64,000 nt of DNA from assembly GCF_000769405.2 (NCBI RefSeq), contig NZ_CP053441.1:310001-374000 (forward strand). The letters run 5' to 3'. The translations under genes and the position numbers were made by a program. The notes beneath the pieces were generated by a model. It ran no database searches. It had not been told where the DNA came from and saw only the letters and a program-made list of their open reading frames with translations. This DNA comes from Rhizobium brockwellii (GTDB lineage Bacteria > Pseudomonadota > Alphaproteobacteria > Rhizobiales > Rhizobiaceae). Shown piece after piece: positions 1-10,490 of this stretch (positions within the stretch are counted from its first letter, which is position 1; each line of letters begins with the position of its first letter).

Positions 1-154
1 CCTCGTCCGAAGACCATCCCGCTTCCAGCGCCGCAGACAGGACCAGCGATTCCGTTTGAAGCTCGAGCTTCTCATAAAGCGGCTCGATGGCTTCGCGCGC
101 CGTTACAACGTGCTGGTCCGGTGGGGTGATGGGTGTGGCGGCAACCGTAGGCAT
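1..154 (-). CDS. Hypothetical protein, N-terminal part (runs off window)
   Basis: Only the first 51 codons are inside the window. The ATG is preceded by a strong AGGAGGAG ribosome site, so the start is well supported. The visible part is a proline/threonine-rich leader (PTVAATPITPPDQ) followed by a likely helix (EAIEPLYEKLELQ). No signal peptide or family motif is visible and I do not recognise it. It follows the pirin-like gene by about 60 bases on the same strand and may be co-transcribed with it. Confidence 0.6.
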   Translation of the reverse strand, partial: MPTVAATPITPPDQHVVTAREAIEPLYEKLELQTESLVLSAALEAGWSSDE

Positions 155-214
155 GAAATGCTCCTCCTATTGAACGCTAAGGTTCGAAACCCGTTAGGGG
201 CATCCTTGTTCCAT

Positions 215-1060
215 TCATATCGCCTTTTCGGTCTTCGAGCGGCGAAGCGAAATATGACGACGCCACATATGGCGAAATTTCCTCCATCGCAGGAACGCGC
301 GAATAATGATTGCCGGCGGGATCTTCTTGTGGTCGCCGACAGTCCCCTGCCTGGTGATAGATGCGTTCGGGTCGAGCAGAAACGCGACCAACGTGCTTGC
401 ACTCTGCGCCTCTACTTCGAGCTTGTCACCAGATAAATGCAGCCCCTGTTCGCCTTCGGCGAACGGCTGCGTATCGATGACAACGAAACCGCTGAAGACA
501 TAGAAATAGAGGTCTCGGCCCTGTTTCTGCGGGAATTCCACCCGTATGCCTGCGTCTAGCCGGATATCGAAGACGTCGATTGCGCTGCGGACATAGAAGG
601 GCGCGCCCTCCCCTTCCGGCCCGACCAGGTGTCGCCAGACGTTTGCCGCGGCAGCTGGCATCGGCCCGTGCTGGATCTTCGGCTCGAGATCGATCGCATA
701 AGGGCGAACGAGGATCTGCAGCATTCGCAGAGGCGGGTCGGACGCCAGCGTCTCTTCGGAATGCCAAAAGCTTTTTCCGGCATTCATCACCATCAGATGG
801 TCACGGTCGATCACCAACCGGCCAGCGGCCTTGTCGTCGTGACGCATGACGCCTTCGGGCACCCAGGAAATAATCTCGTCGTTCCTGTGCTCGTGCATGG
901 CGATCAGGCGGCCAGGATCGAGGATGGATTCAACGACCATGGCGAGAGGGCCTTGGCCGTGATCGGTCGGCTTCGGTCTCAACCACCCCGGCATGTTGAG
1001 GTGCGCGACGAAGCCTCCCATATCCCGTACCACGAATGTTCGTTCGCCCTTGAGCAGCAT
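215..1060 (-). CDS. Pirin-like bicupin protein
   Basis: About 281 residues. The N-terminal cupin carries the pirin-type signature: HLNMPGWLRPKP, then HEHRNDEIISWVPEG and HDD in the place of the pirin metal-binding His/Glu region. A second cupin follows (DVFDIRLDAG, YFYVFSGFV). Pirins are cytoplasmic iron cupins; some are quercetinases or redox sensors. I chose the ATG at 1060 because GGAG lies six bases upstream; a longer frame reaches 1153 but would touch the end of the gene upstream. The C-terminus ends in an unusual basic tail rich in Arg, Trp and Lys (last ~35 residues), not typical of pirins. It follows the MOSC fusion gene on the same strand, so the two may share a message. The actual substrate is not deducible. 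Confidence 0.8.
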   Translation of the reverse strand: MLLKGERTFVVRDMGGFVAHLNMPGWLRPKPTDHGQGPLAMVVESILDPGRLIAMHEHRNDEIISWVPEGVMRHDDKAAGRLVIDRDHLMVMNAGKSFWHSEETLASDPPLRMLQILVRPYAIDLEPKIQHGPMPAAAANVWRHLVGPEGEGAPFYVRSAIDVFDIRLDAGIRVEFPQKQGRDLYFYVFSGFVVIDTQPFAEGEQGLHLSGDKLEVEAQSASTLVAFLLDPNASITRQGTVGDHKKIPPAIIIRAFLRWRKFRHMWRRHISLRRSKTEKAI

Positions 1061-1152
1061 CGCATCCTCCATGCTTGCAAGGCAATGACGACACCAGGCC
1101 ATTACCGCGCCGCGGTCGTGATCAACAATCACGGTCGGCGTTCCTCCAGGCA

Positions 1153-2913
1153 TTACAAATCAATCACGATGTCGCCCTCAGGTTTTGCGCAGCAAATCAG
1201 CACATTGCCATCCGCCGGAGCATCGACAGGGTCCGGCCGGTAGCCCACACTGCCCTCCACAAGTCCGGTCTCGCAAGTGTGACAGACGCCGGTTCGGCAC
1301 GACCATCGCACCGGTACGTCGCAGGCCTCGGCCAGTTCGAGCAAGCTCTGGAATGTCGGCTCCCAGCGCACATTGAGACCAGTGCGGGCAAACGACACCA
1401 GCGGCCCCGAGCCTGGAAGCCCTGCCGGCAAATGTGGTGGCCGGCGAGAGGAAGCAGCTATGCCGGGTGTCATCGCAGGACCGGCGCCGAACATCTCGGT
1501 GTGGATGCGATCCGGCGCGATACCCAAGGCTGCAAGGCCGACGGTCAGATCGCTCATGAAGCTCGACGGTCCGCAGACATAGACGTCACAATCGCGAGGC
1601 AGGTTGAGCGACTTGAGCGCCTGCGCATCCAGATGGCCGCGAGCGTCGAAATTTATCTCAGGCCGATCCTTGGGGTCGGGGGAGCTGTAGCAAATGTGGC
1701 TGTGATGGTGAGCGAGCGCCTTGAGCAGTCCGCGCGCCTCCTCGGCAAACGGATGTTCCTGGCCATTGCGGGTTCCATATAACCACCAGACCTCCCGCGT
1801 CGACGCTTCGGCCGCCAAAACATGAAGCATCGCCAGCACCGGCGTCACTCCGATCCCGGCACTCATTAGAACAACCGGCCTATCGCCCGGCCGCAATGTG
1901 AAACTGCCGCGTGCTGCACTTGCCTGCACGATGTCGCCGACCTGCAACTCGTCGTCGATGTAGCCGCTGGCAGCACCATGGGCCTCCCGCTTGACGCTGA
2001 CGCGGTAGCGCGTGGCGCTGGGCTCGCCCGAGAGCGAATAGCTGCGCGTCAGCGCAGGCGCCGAAGCCGGCCCGAGCCGCAGCACCACGAACTGCCCGGG
2101 GAGTGCTGCGGCAACAGGTTGGCCATCCGCCGGTTCGAGCACGAGGGAAACCACGCTGCCGCTTTCGCGCACCTTGCGCGATACACGCAGCGGGCGGAAC
2201 CCGCGCCATGCCGGAGGTGGGCCGGACGCGGCTGTCAGCCCGACGTTTCCTGTCGGCGCGCCCTGCTTCCGCTCCTGTTTGACCAGCGCCTCGAAAGAAT
2301 GGCGCCAGCCTGGGCTCAGCGCCGGGATGCGCAACGCGCGCTCCAACTGATCGCGAGGGTGGCCCGGCATATAAAGCAGCGCGTTGATCTCGAAAACGCT
2401 CATGCCTTCAGGCCCGGACGCCACTTTCGTGATCTCGTCGCCGGCCTGCACTTCGCCTTCCTCCAGCACACGGAAATAAAAACCAGGCCGGCCATGTCTG
2501 ACCACCAGCGCGGCCATCTCCGGCTCGTCCATGCGTATGCCGAGCCGGTAACAGGTGACGCGTGGTTGCGTCACTTCGAACAAAGCGCCGCCGATCCGGT
2601 AACGGTCTCCAATGCATACCTCTGCGTCGGGCAAGCCATCGACGGTGAAATTCTCGCCGAACTGCCCGTAGACGAAGTCGTCCCGGCGCAATTGCTCCTG
2701 CCAGTACCGATAGGACTCGATTTGATAGACAAAGACTGCGCGGCGTTCGCCGCCGTGGCCAGCAAGGTCGCCTTGTCCATCGCCGTCCACGTTCAGGCGC
2801 CGCACCATACGCGGGCCGTCGACCGGCGTCTTCCAAATGGCCGTGTTGACGATCTTGCCTTGCCAGGTGACGTCGCGCGGCAGGCCTACATTGACCGAAA
2901 GCAAGTGTACCAT
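1153..2913 (-). CDS. MOSC domain / FAD-NAD reductase / 2Fe-2S ferredoxin fusion protein
   Basis: 586 residues with three modules. Residues ~1-215 are a MOSC domain of the YiiM type (VNTAIWKTPV, GDLAGHGGERRAV, GQFGENFTVDGL, TQPRVTCYRLG), a fold that handles molybdenum cofactor or sulfur via a conserved Cys. Residues ~235-460 are a ferredoxin-NADP reductase-like unit: an FAD site (RSYSLSG) and an NAD site (MSAGIGVTPVLAM, CGPSSFM). The last ~85 residues are a plant-type 2Fe-2S domain with CRTGVCHTC and a later C of the cluster. This resembles phthalate-dioxygenase-reductase-type electron transfer chains joined to MOSC. It would pass electrons from NAD(P)H through FAD and the iron-sulfur cluster to a MOSC-bound substrate or an external oxygenase; the partner is unknown. 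The ATG at 2913 has a GGGAG site upstream. Confidence 0.85.
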   Translation of the reverse strand: MVHLLSVNVGLPRDVTWQGKIVNTAIWKTPVDGPRMVRRLNVDGDGQGDLAGHGGERRAVFVYQIESYRYWQEQLRRDDFVYGQFGENFTVDGLPDAEVCIGDRYRIGGALFEVTQPRVTCYRLGIRMDEPEMAALVVRHGRPGFYFRVLEEGEVQAGDEITKVASGPEGMSVFEINALLYMPGHPRDQLERALRIPALSPGWRHSFEALVKQERKQGAPTGNVGLTAASGPPPAWRGFRPLRVSRKVRESGSVVSLVLEPADGQPVAAALPGQFVVLRLGPASAPALTRSYSLSGEPSATRYRVSVKREAHGAASGYIDDELQVGDIVQASAARGSFTLRPGDRPVVLMSAGIGVTPVLAMLHVLAAEASTREVWWLYGTRNGQEHPFAEEARGLLKALAHHHSHICYSSPDPKDRPEINFDARGHLDAQALKSLNLPRDCDVYVCGPSSFMSDLTVGLAALGIAPDRIHTEMFGAGPAMTPGIAASSRRPPHLPAGLPGSGPLVSFARTGLNVRWEPTFQSLLELAEACDVPVRWSCRTGVCHTCETGLVEGSVGYRPDPVDAPADGNVLICCAKPEGDIVIDL

Positions 2914-2965
2914 GACATTTCTCCCGAATGACGATCACCGCAATTTCGAGATCGACGGAGGATGG

Positions 2966-3523
2966 CTACAGCGTCAATCTCAGCTCGAGATAGTGTTCGG
3001 TCAATGTCGTCAAGGTGAAGGCTCTGTTGAGACCACTCGGATTTGGCAACAGCCATATGACGGCGCCGGCAAATTCCTCGGGCTGCCGACCCCATTCAAC
3101 ATCGGCTCGAAGACTGATGGCTGCGTAAGCCGCCTTTCCAAGGAAGGCCAGATTGGCTGGCGCAAACTTTCGTATCTTGTTTTCCAGGACGGGTGCGGCG
3201 CTGAGGTAATCCTGCCTTTTGAGCTCGTTTGCGCTTTTCGTGGGGCGTGAAACCGCGGATGTCAGACCACAGTCATATTGCAGCAGCTCGCGCTCTTCAT
3301 TCGCCCGCAGCAGACGCGGTGTAAATCCAGCCAGATGCAAGACCCGCCAAAAACGGTTGCTCGGGTTCGAGAAATTATGCCCGTCGCGAACGGCGGACAG
3401 CGCCGGATTCAATCCGCAGAAAACCACGGAGAGGCCAGGCGCGAGGATTTCCGACAATCCGGTGCTCGGCATTGTGGAGTCGTCTGGACCATCGAGATCC
3501 GCGGACGTGGCATCATCTTGCAT
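2966..3523 (-). CDS. mug: Mug-type G/U(T) mismatch-specific DNA glycosylase
   Basis: About 185 residues, the usual size for Mug/TDG-family enzymes. The active-site block GLNPALSAVRDGHNFSNPSNRFW carries the GxNP catalytic Asn motif of the family, and NPSGLNRAF near the C-terminus matches the second, lesion-contacting motif. The enzyme removes uracil, or thymine in G:T, and ethenocytosine from double-stranded DNA in base excision repair. The first ATG has a poor ribosome site and the first ~17 residues (Asp/Ser rich) are not conserved-looking, so translation may start at the internal Met (MPSTGLSEIL). Monocistronic by spacing. Confidence 0.88.
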   Translation of the reverse strand: MQDDATSADLDGPDDSTMPSTGLSEILAPGLSVVFCGLNPALSAVRDGHNFSNPSNRFWRVLHLAGFTPRLLRANEERELLQYDCGLTSAVSRPTKSANELKRQDYLSAAPVLENKIRKFAPANLAFLGKAAYAAISLRADVEWGRQPEEFAGAVIWLLPNPSGLNRAFTLTTLTEHYLELRLTL

Positions 3524-3621
3524 TGTAGGACGTCGCTCGAATTTAGCCTGTCAAATACACCAACCATGCGTCGATCGGACGGTGCTAATCATCTTGCTGA
3601 AAATGACGATGAATGGCCTTA

Positions 3622-3665
3622 CTGCATAATTCCCGAAATCGGAATCGATTTCGGGAATTATGCAG
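3622..3665. repeat. Perfect palindrome, part of a rhizobial intergenic mosaic repeat
   Basis: A 20-base arm (CTGCATAATTCCCGAAATCG) is followed by a 4-base loop (gaat) and an exact inverted copy. In RNA this would be a very stable hairpin. It directly precedes a second dyad, and the pair resembles composite intergenic elements scattered through Rhizobium genomes. It sits between the divergent mug and DMT genes, so it is not a simple terminator. Confidence 0.75.
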
Positions 3666-3677
3666 TCATTCAAAGTG

Positions 3678-3720
3678 CTACAGCGTCCTTTGCGCGTCTG
3701 AAAGACGCGCGGCGCTGTAG
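3678..3720. repeat. Second dyad of the intergenic mosaic repeat
   Basis: Nested inverted repeat: outer arms CTACAGCG/CGCTGTAG, inner arms GCGCGTCT/AGACGCGC. I recognise this module as common in rhizobial intergenic DNA, from memory and not by search. It lies 50 bases upstream of the DMT start codon and could affect its message if transcription starts further upstream. Confidence 0.75.
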
Positions 3721-3770
3721 TGGCAATTTGAAAATTATCGGGCGCAATCGATTCTTTGACAGGATCCGCA

Positions 3771-4256
3771 ATGACCACCGAAGCAGCGCGTAGTTCGCAT
3801 CCCATCTACTTCATCGGAGCTTTTGCCACGGGAGGGCTCCTGACTTTCATGGTGCACCTCAACGGCGAGTTGGCCCGTTATGGCAATCCCCTGTTCTCAT
3901 CTTGGACCGCACATGGCACGGGCATCATCGCCGCCGTCATTCTTCTCCTGGTGGTCCACCGCCGACGCACCCCGAGGCTAGAAAAAGCCCCCGATGCACC
4001 TTGGTGGGCTTATCTCGGAGGGATATCCGGCGCGGCAACGGTCATTCTGACCTCGACCGCGGTCAACTCACCGCTCGGGCTCTCCGGCACCTTGGCTTTG
4101 GGTTTGGCAGGCCAGGTCGCCTTCAGCGTCGCGGCCGACAGCTGGGGACTGTTCGGTCTGCCAAAGCGGCGCCCAGATAGACGAGACATCGTGGCACTCG
4201 GCTTGGTCGTCACCGGGGCCGCACTCATTATACTGTTTGGGCGAGGTGCGGCGTGA
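3771..4256 (+). CDS. DMT-family small membrane transporter (DUF606), first of a pair
   Basis: 161 residues with about five hydrophobic segments (FIGAFATGGLLTFMVHLNG, GIIAAVILLLVV, AATVILTSTAV, LALGLAGQVAFSV, IVALGLVVTGAALIILFG), the half-size form of the drug/metabolite transporter superfamily. HLNGEL is the typical conserved start of the first repeat. The ATG at 3771 is preceded by AGGA at a good distance. The downstream gene is a paralogous half-transporter overlapping by GTGA, so the two probably form a heteromer. The substrate is unknown. Confidence 0.8.
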   Translation: MTTEAARSSHPIYFIGAFATGGLLTFMVHLNGELARYGNPLFSSWTAHGTGIIAAVILLLVVHRRRTPRLEKAPDAPWWAYLGGISGAATVILTSTAVNSPLGLSGTLALGLAGQVAFSVAADSWGLFGLPKRRPDRRDIVALGLVVTGAALIILFGRGAA

Positions 4257-4693
4257 CGGTATTCATTCTCCTCGCGTGCCTGGGCGGTGTGCTCGTCGGC
4301 CTCAGTCGTCAGCTCAATGGACGGTTGAGCGTATCCACCACGCCGCTGATCGCATCCTTCTGGAACCATGCGATAGGCTTTGCTGCCCTCACCTGCCTCG
4401 GTCTTTTTGTCGGAGGTCTGCTTCCTGCGGGTGCGGCCGAGGCGCCTTGGTATGCCTATCTGGGTGGTCCCATCGGCGTCATCTTCGTGGCGGTGGGCAG
4501 TTGGGTCATTGCTCGAATAGGCGCGGTCAATTCGGCTCTGCTGATCATCGGTGGACAGATGGTGACAGGGGTGGCGTTTGATTATATCAGCGCCGTCCCA
4601 GCGTCATTTTGGGCGAACGCGGCCGGAATTGTTCTCATCGTCGGCGGAATGATGGTCAGCCGGGGACGACGCAAAGCCGGCGGTGCGCAATAG
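4253..4693 (+). CDS. DMT-family small membrane transporter (DUF606), second of a pair
   Basis: 146 residues, five likely membrane helices, with the same family signature (SRQLNGRLS, SFWNHAIGFAAL, WYAYLGGPIGVIFVA). GTG start overlapping the previous stop codon (GTGA), typical of translational coupling. The two proteins are similar along their length, consistent with duplication and opposite membrane topology as in other paired half-size DMT proteins. The C-terminal end is short and basic (SRGRRKAGG). Confidence 0.8.
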   Translation: MTVFILLACLGGVLVGLSRQLNGRLSVSTTPLIASFWNHAIGFAALTCLGLFVGGLLPAGAAEAPWYAYLGGPIGVIFVAVGSWVIARIGAVNSALLIIGGQMVTGVAFDYISAVPASFWANAAGIVLIVGGMMVSRGRRKAGGAQ

Positions 4694-4803
4694 CCAAGCG
4701 CAGTGCTGCGATTCCGGTGCTGTCGCTGACCGAACAATTTCATCGGCCGGTCGCAAGCCATGGGGACGGACGGCGGAAACGGCTCCCCGCCGCATCTGCT
4801 CTT

Positions 4804-5964
4804 TCACTCAGCCGTCAATTGCTGGGCCACCTTCACAAGCATCCTGTCGGTGCCCCTTGTGCCGAACAAGGAAAGCGAAGCGTTTCTCGCGCAATTGATA
4901 ATTGGAAAAGCCAGTTGCGGGCAGCCGCTAAGGCCCGAGAGACACAGAAGCTTGATGCAGGCGGAACGAAATGCTGCGAAGCTTTCCGGTTCGGCATCGC
5001 GCGAAGGCGGGCTCATGGCCAAGGTCGGAAGAGCGACGATTACATTTTCGCAGAGCAATCGGTCGATCTGCCGGGAAAAGAGGGCGGCGATCCTGCGTGC
5101 CTCGCGCACCTCCTCGTCGTCCAGGCGAGATCCTGACAGAAGGCGCGCAGCAATATCGGGCGCAATGGCTTCAGGGCTCCGCTCGAAGAGTGTTTTGTTG
5201 CTTTCCCAGGCTTCCCTTTGGAGGATGGTGATGAACGCCAAGGCAAGATCCGCGAGGCTGAACGAGGCGATAGTATCGGTCCTGCGAATAGGCATGTCCG
5301 CTGATCGAAGGCTGGCGATCATCTCGTCGGCGACCGCGTCGTCGATGGTTGCGAAAATATCCTCGGGAATGAGAATAGATGATGGCCGGTCATTTGCCGT
5401 CGGCATGCTGACGGCGCTCATTACCGTGGCCATTGGTTCCAGGCTTCTCGTCATGAAGCCCGGCACATCGAAGCTTGGCGCCAGCGGACGCAGTGCCCTG
5501 TTGTCGAGGCTTCCATGTGTCGGCCGCCAGCCGATGAGGCCGTTGACGGCGGCGGGCAGCCGAATGGAGCCGGACGTGTCTGTTCCAAGGCCGATATCCA
5601 CGAGGACAGCGGCAACCGCAACGGCTGAGCCCGACGACGATCCGCCGGGAATGAGCTGAGGATCGCGCGGATTGATAGGCATGCCGAAATGGATGTTGCC
5701 GCCGATCAGGGAATAGGCGAGCTCATCCGTATTGGTTTTGCCGACGAAGCAGGCGCCGGCATCGAGCAGCGTCTGGACCAGAGGCGCCGTTGATGTCTTG
5801 ATGCCGGAGGCAGCGAGTACCGTGGCATTGCCGGCCGCGGTCGGATAGCCGGCAACGTCGAAAAGGTCTTTGACCGCCAGTCGGAGGCCGGAAAGCGGAC
5901 CGATGGCCGCGTGCCTGACATCCGCATCCGGATAGGGCACGAAAGCGTTCCATGGGTCTCGCAC
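4804..5964 (-). CDS. Amidase (amidase-signature family)
   Basis: 386 residues. The Ser-cisSer-Lys catalytic set is visible: Lys in LAVKDLFDVAG, the cis-Ser region in PGGSSSGSAVAVAA, and the nucleophile Ser in GTDTSGSIRLPA. Members hydrolyse carboxamides to acid and ammonia in the cytoplasm. It is the last gene of the minus-strand operon with the branched-chain-type ABC transporter and the nitrilase-like hydrolase, so it probably acts on the imported amide or on the amide made from it. GTG start at 5964, 13 bases after the ATPase gene. Close relatives include the GatA and AtzF groups, but the short length and absence of a GatBC context argue against GatA. Confidence 0.85.
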   Translation of the reverse strand: MRDPWNAFVPYPDADVRHAAIGPLSGLRLAVKDLFDVAGYPTAAGNATVLAASGIKTSTAPLVQTLLDAGACFVGKTNTDELAYSLIGGNIHFGMPINPRDPQLIPGGSSSGSAVAVAAVLVDIGLGTDTSGSIRLPAAVNGLIGWRPTHGSLDNRALRPLAPSFDVPGFMTRSLEPMATVMSAVSMPTANDRPSSILIPEDIFATIDDAVADEMIASLRSADMPIRRTDTIASFSLADLALAFITILQREAWESNKTLFERSPEAIAPDIAARLLSGSRLDDEEVREARRIAALFSRQIDRLLCENVIVALPTLAMSPPSRDAEPESFAAFRSACIKLLCLSGLSGCPQLAFPIINCARNASLSLFGTRGTDRMLVKVAQQLTAE

Positions 5965-5977
5965 TTGCCCCGGCTCC

Positions 5978-6677
5978 CTAGATCTTCAGATGTTGCAGCA
6001 CACGGCCGCGGCTATCTGGACCATTGGGGCTTTCGTCTTCGATCGCCCCGAGTTTGAGAATGGCCCAGCGGTCGGCCACCGAAAGGGCAAAATCCAGGTT
6101 CTGTTCGACGAGCAGGATGGTCGTGCCGCGCTTTTCGCGATCGTCCCTTAAGGCTTTGGCGATGTTCTGAACGACGGAGGGCTGCAGGCCTTCGGAGATT
6201 TCGTCGATCAGCAGCAGTTTTGGACGCAGCATCAGTGCCCGCGCGAGGATCAGCATTTTCTGCTCCCCACCTGACAGGGTGCCGGCCTTCTGCGCCAGCC
6301 GGTCCTTCAGGAAAGGGAAATAGCCGTAGACTCGCTCCAGGGCGGATGCCAGATCCCGGTCGCCTTTGAGCGCAAGGCGTAGATTGTCGCGGATGGAGAG
6401 GTCCTGAAACAACGGCAATTCCTGCGGGGCGTAGCCGACGCCGGAAGCGATCAGTTCGGCGGGCTTGCTGTCGGTGATGACAGCACCGTCCACCTCGATC
6501 GTGCCTTTGCCGACACGCAGGAAGCCAAGGATCGTCTTCAGCAGCGTCGTCTTGCCCATGCCGTTCTTGCCCATGAGGGCGAAGATCTCGCCCGGCCGGA
6601 TGGCGAGCGACACGCCATTGACGACATCGATCGCGCCATATCCGCTCGATACGTCGCTGAGCTTGAGTTTGAGCGCG

Positions 6678-6685
<8 letters not shown>
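5978..6685 (-). CDS. Branched-chain/amide-type ABC transporter ATPase (LivF-like)
   Basis: 235 residues. Walker A GKNGMGKTT, ABC signature LSGGEQKM, Walker B LLLIDEISEGL, H-loop region near LLVEQN. The order and QxxL-type signature match the LivF/UrtE group. The start at 6685 overlaps the end of the upstream permease-ATPase gene by eight bases, indicating translational coupling. It should pair with the ATPase half of the fused protein upstream to drive import. Substrate is inferred from context (amide, nitrile or urea-like), not from this protein. Confidence 0.88.
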
Positions 6686-8427
<1,742 letters not shown>

Positions 8428-8435
<8 letters not shown>

Positions 8436-9261
8436 GGGCAAATCCCTTCGGACGGATGCGCAATGTGATTGCGCAGAGGACGGCCACGGTGATGCCGCCG
8501 AGGATTGGACTGAAATAGGTGCTGACGAGCACCTGAGCGGCTCCGAAGATGAGGCAGGCGGCGGCAAGCGCGCCGAAAGAAGAGCCTGCGACCATCACCA
8601 GCATGAAGGCGCCCGTCAGCCAGGCGACGCCCATATTGGGATCGACGCTGGTCAGCGGCGCGAGCAGCACGCCGGCAAGGGCAGCAAGGCCGGTGCCAAT
8701 CATGAAGGTCGCGAGCCGTACCTTTTCAGTATCGATACCGAGCGCGCGCGCCAGCGTTTCGTTCATGATGACTGCCCGGGCGGAAAGACCAAGTCTTGTC
8801 CCATCGAGCAGCAAGGTGAAGCCGAGACCGAGACCGACAGCCGCGACAATGGCGAAAAGACGGTAGGCCGAGTAGCCGGCGCCAAAGAGATCGAAGGTGC
8901 CGGGCAGCAGCGCCGGCGTGAACTGCACGTCGCGGCCAAACCAGAGCGTGATCAGCTGCCCGATGACGATGCCAAGGCCCCAGGTTGCAAGAATGGCGTC
9001 GAGCGGGCGGCGATAGAGAGGTCGCACGATGAACCGTTCGGCAACGCCGCCGAGGATCGCGCCGACCAGAAACGCGAAGGGAATGGCAAGCCATGGATTG
9101 AGGCCGAACCGGCTTACGACGACAGCGCAGTAAGCCCCGATGGTCAGCCATGCGCCATGCGCGAAATTGATGATCTTCAGCACGCCGAAGATCGCAAGCA
9201 GCCCGGCGGCAACGATGAAGAGAATGGCCGCAGTGCTGACAATATCGAGAAAGAGCGTCAT
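8428..9261 (-). CDS. Branched-chain/amide-type ABC permease (LivH-like)
   Basis: 277 residues, about eight membrane helices. Typical LivH/UrtB features: ILFIVAAGLLAIFGVLKIINFAHGAWLTIGAY at the N-terminus (here quoted in part) and the cytoplasmic EAA-like loop around MNETLARALGIDTEKVR. It forms the membrane pore with the LivM half of the next protein. It follows the binding-protein gene after a 51-base gap holding a strong hairpin. Confidence 0.87.
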
Positions 9262-9282
9262 TTCTAGAACTCCGATGCTGGA

Positions 9283-9303
9283 GGCGGGGCGCCCTGCCCC
9301 GCC
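9283..9303 (-). terminator. Intra-operon hairpin between binding-protein and permease genes
   Basis: Arms GGCGGGGC/GCCCCGCC with a 5-base loop, no T-run. Hairpins placed just after binding-protein genes usually stabilise that part of the message or partly stop transcription, giving more binding protein than permease. Here that role is inferred from position only. Confidence 0.5.
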
Positions 9304-9312
9304 ACGCTGGTT

Positions 9313-10461
9313 TCAGAGATTCGGGCACTGATCGCCAGGATCGACGTCCTTGAAGCTATCGACGACTGCAACGCTGCCATCGTCCTTTACCTGGCCAAGA
9401 TACATCGTCAGCGGCGCGTGGTGCTGTTTGTTCATGGAGATCTTGCCGCGCGGACCGGTGAAGGATACGTCCGGGAGGGCTTTGAGCACGTCCGCCGTAT
9501 CCGTGCTGCCGGCCTTTTCGACGGCCGCCTTGTAAAGGTAGATCGCTTCATATTGTGGCACGGAAAGATCGTTCGGCGTGCGCAGGTCCTTGCCGAACTT
9601 CTTGTCCATGGCCGAGAGAAAAGCCTTGTTTTCCGGGCTGTCGATGCCGGTGACGTAGGATGCCGAGAGGAAGATGTCCTTGGCATCCGCGCCCATGCTC
9701 TTGGCGGTGCCTTCATCGACCGCTAGATTGCCGTAAGGCAGTGTGATGCCAGACGAGCGCAGCTGCTTGGTCAAGGTCACGTTCGGTGCGCCGCCGGCCG
9801 TCGAGGTGATGATGGCGTCGGCGCCGGAGGAGCGGACCTTGGAGATGATCGCCGTCCAGTCGCTGCCGTCCATTGGCAGATATTCCTCGCCGACGACCTG
9901 AGCTCCGGCTTTTTCGATATAGCCCTTGGCGAAGGTCAGCATGCCGCGTCCGAAGGCATAATCCGAACCGATCAGGAAGAACTTCTTTGTGCCCTGTTTG
10001 CTGATGAAATTGTCGACGACAGGCGGCACCTGCTGTTCCGGAACCCAGGCATCGACGAAAAGATTGGCGTTGCAGGATTTGCCTTCGTAGAACGACGTGT
10101 AGATGTATGGCACGTCACCCTTGGAAATAATCGGCAGTCCGGCATTGCGTGCAGCACTCGTCTCCATGGAGATGACGACGTTCACCTCCTTCTGGAAAAC
10201 CAGGGAATCGAAGGCCTTTTGCGCGCCGGCCGCCCCTGATGCGTCGTCGGCGATCTCAAGCTGCAGAGGTCGGCCCAGCACGCCGCCTTTGGCATTGATC
10301 TCTTCGACGGCAAGCTCGGCAGCTTGGACGACGGACGGCGCGACCACACTATTCGCGCCAGACAGCCCGACCGGCACGCCGATCTTGATCGGATCCTCGG
10401 CGAAAGCTGCGGTGGCGAATGCCGCCGATGCCAGCGTCAGGATTATGGCTTTCATTTTCAT
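9313..10461 (-). CDS. ABC transporter substrate-binding protein (Peripla_BP_6, branched-chain/amide type)
   Basis: 382 residues. Signal peptide visible: MKMKAIILTLASAAFATAAFA with cleavage before EDPIKIG. The mature protein starts with the family opening IKIGVPVGLSGANSV and contains AAELAVEEINAKGGVLGRPL, the usual type I periplasmic fold for branched-chain amino acids, amides, urea and aromatic acids. The real start is ATG 10461 with AAGGGAA upstream; the open frame extends further but lies over the nitrilase gene. It delivers the substrate of the operon to the LivH/LivM pore. Confidence 0.9.
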   Translation of the reverse strand: MKMKAIILTLASAAFATAAFAEDPIKIGVPVGLSGANSVVAPSVVQAAELAVEEINAKGGVLGRPLQLEIADDASGAAGAQKAFDSLVFQKEVNVVISMETSAARNAGLPIISKGDVPYIYTSFYEGKSCNANLFVDAWVPEQQVPPVVDNFISKQGTKKFFLIGSDYAFGRGMLTFAKGYIEKAGAQVVGEEYLPMDGSDWTAIISKVRSSGADAIITSTAGGAPNVTLTKQLRSSGITLPYGNLAVDEGTAKSMGADAKDIFLSASYVTGIDSPENKAFLSAMDKKFGKDLRTPNDLSVPQYEAIYLYKAAVEKAGSTDTADVLKALPDVSFTGPRGKISMNKQHHAPLTMYLGQVKDDGSVAVVDSFKDVDPGDQCPNL

Positions 10462-10490
10462 TTTGTTCCCTTTTCTTGAGTGGGTCGATG

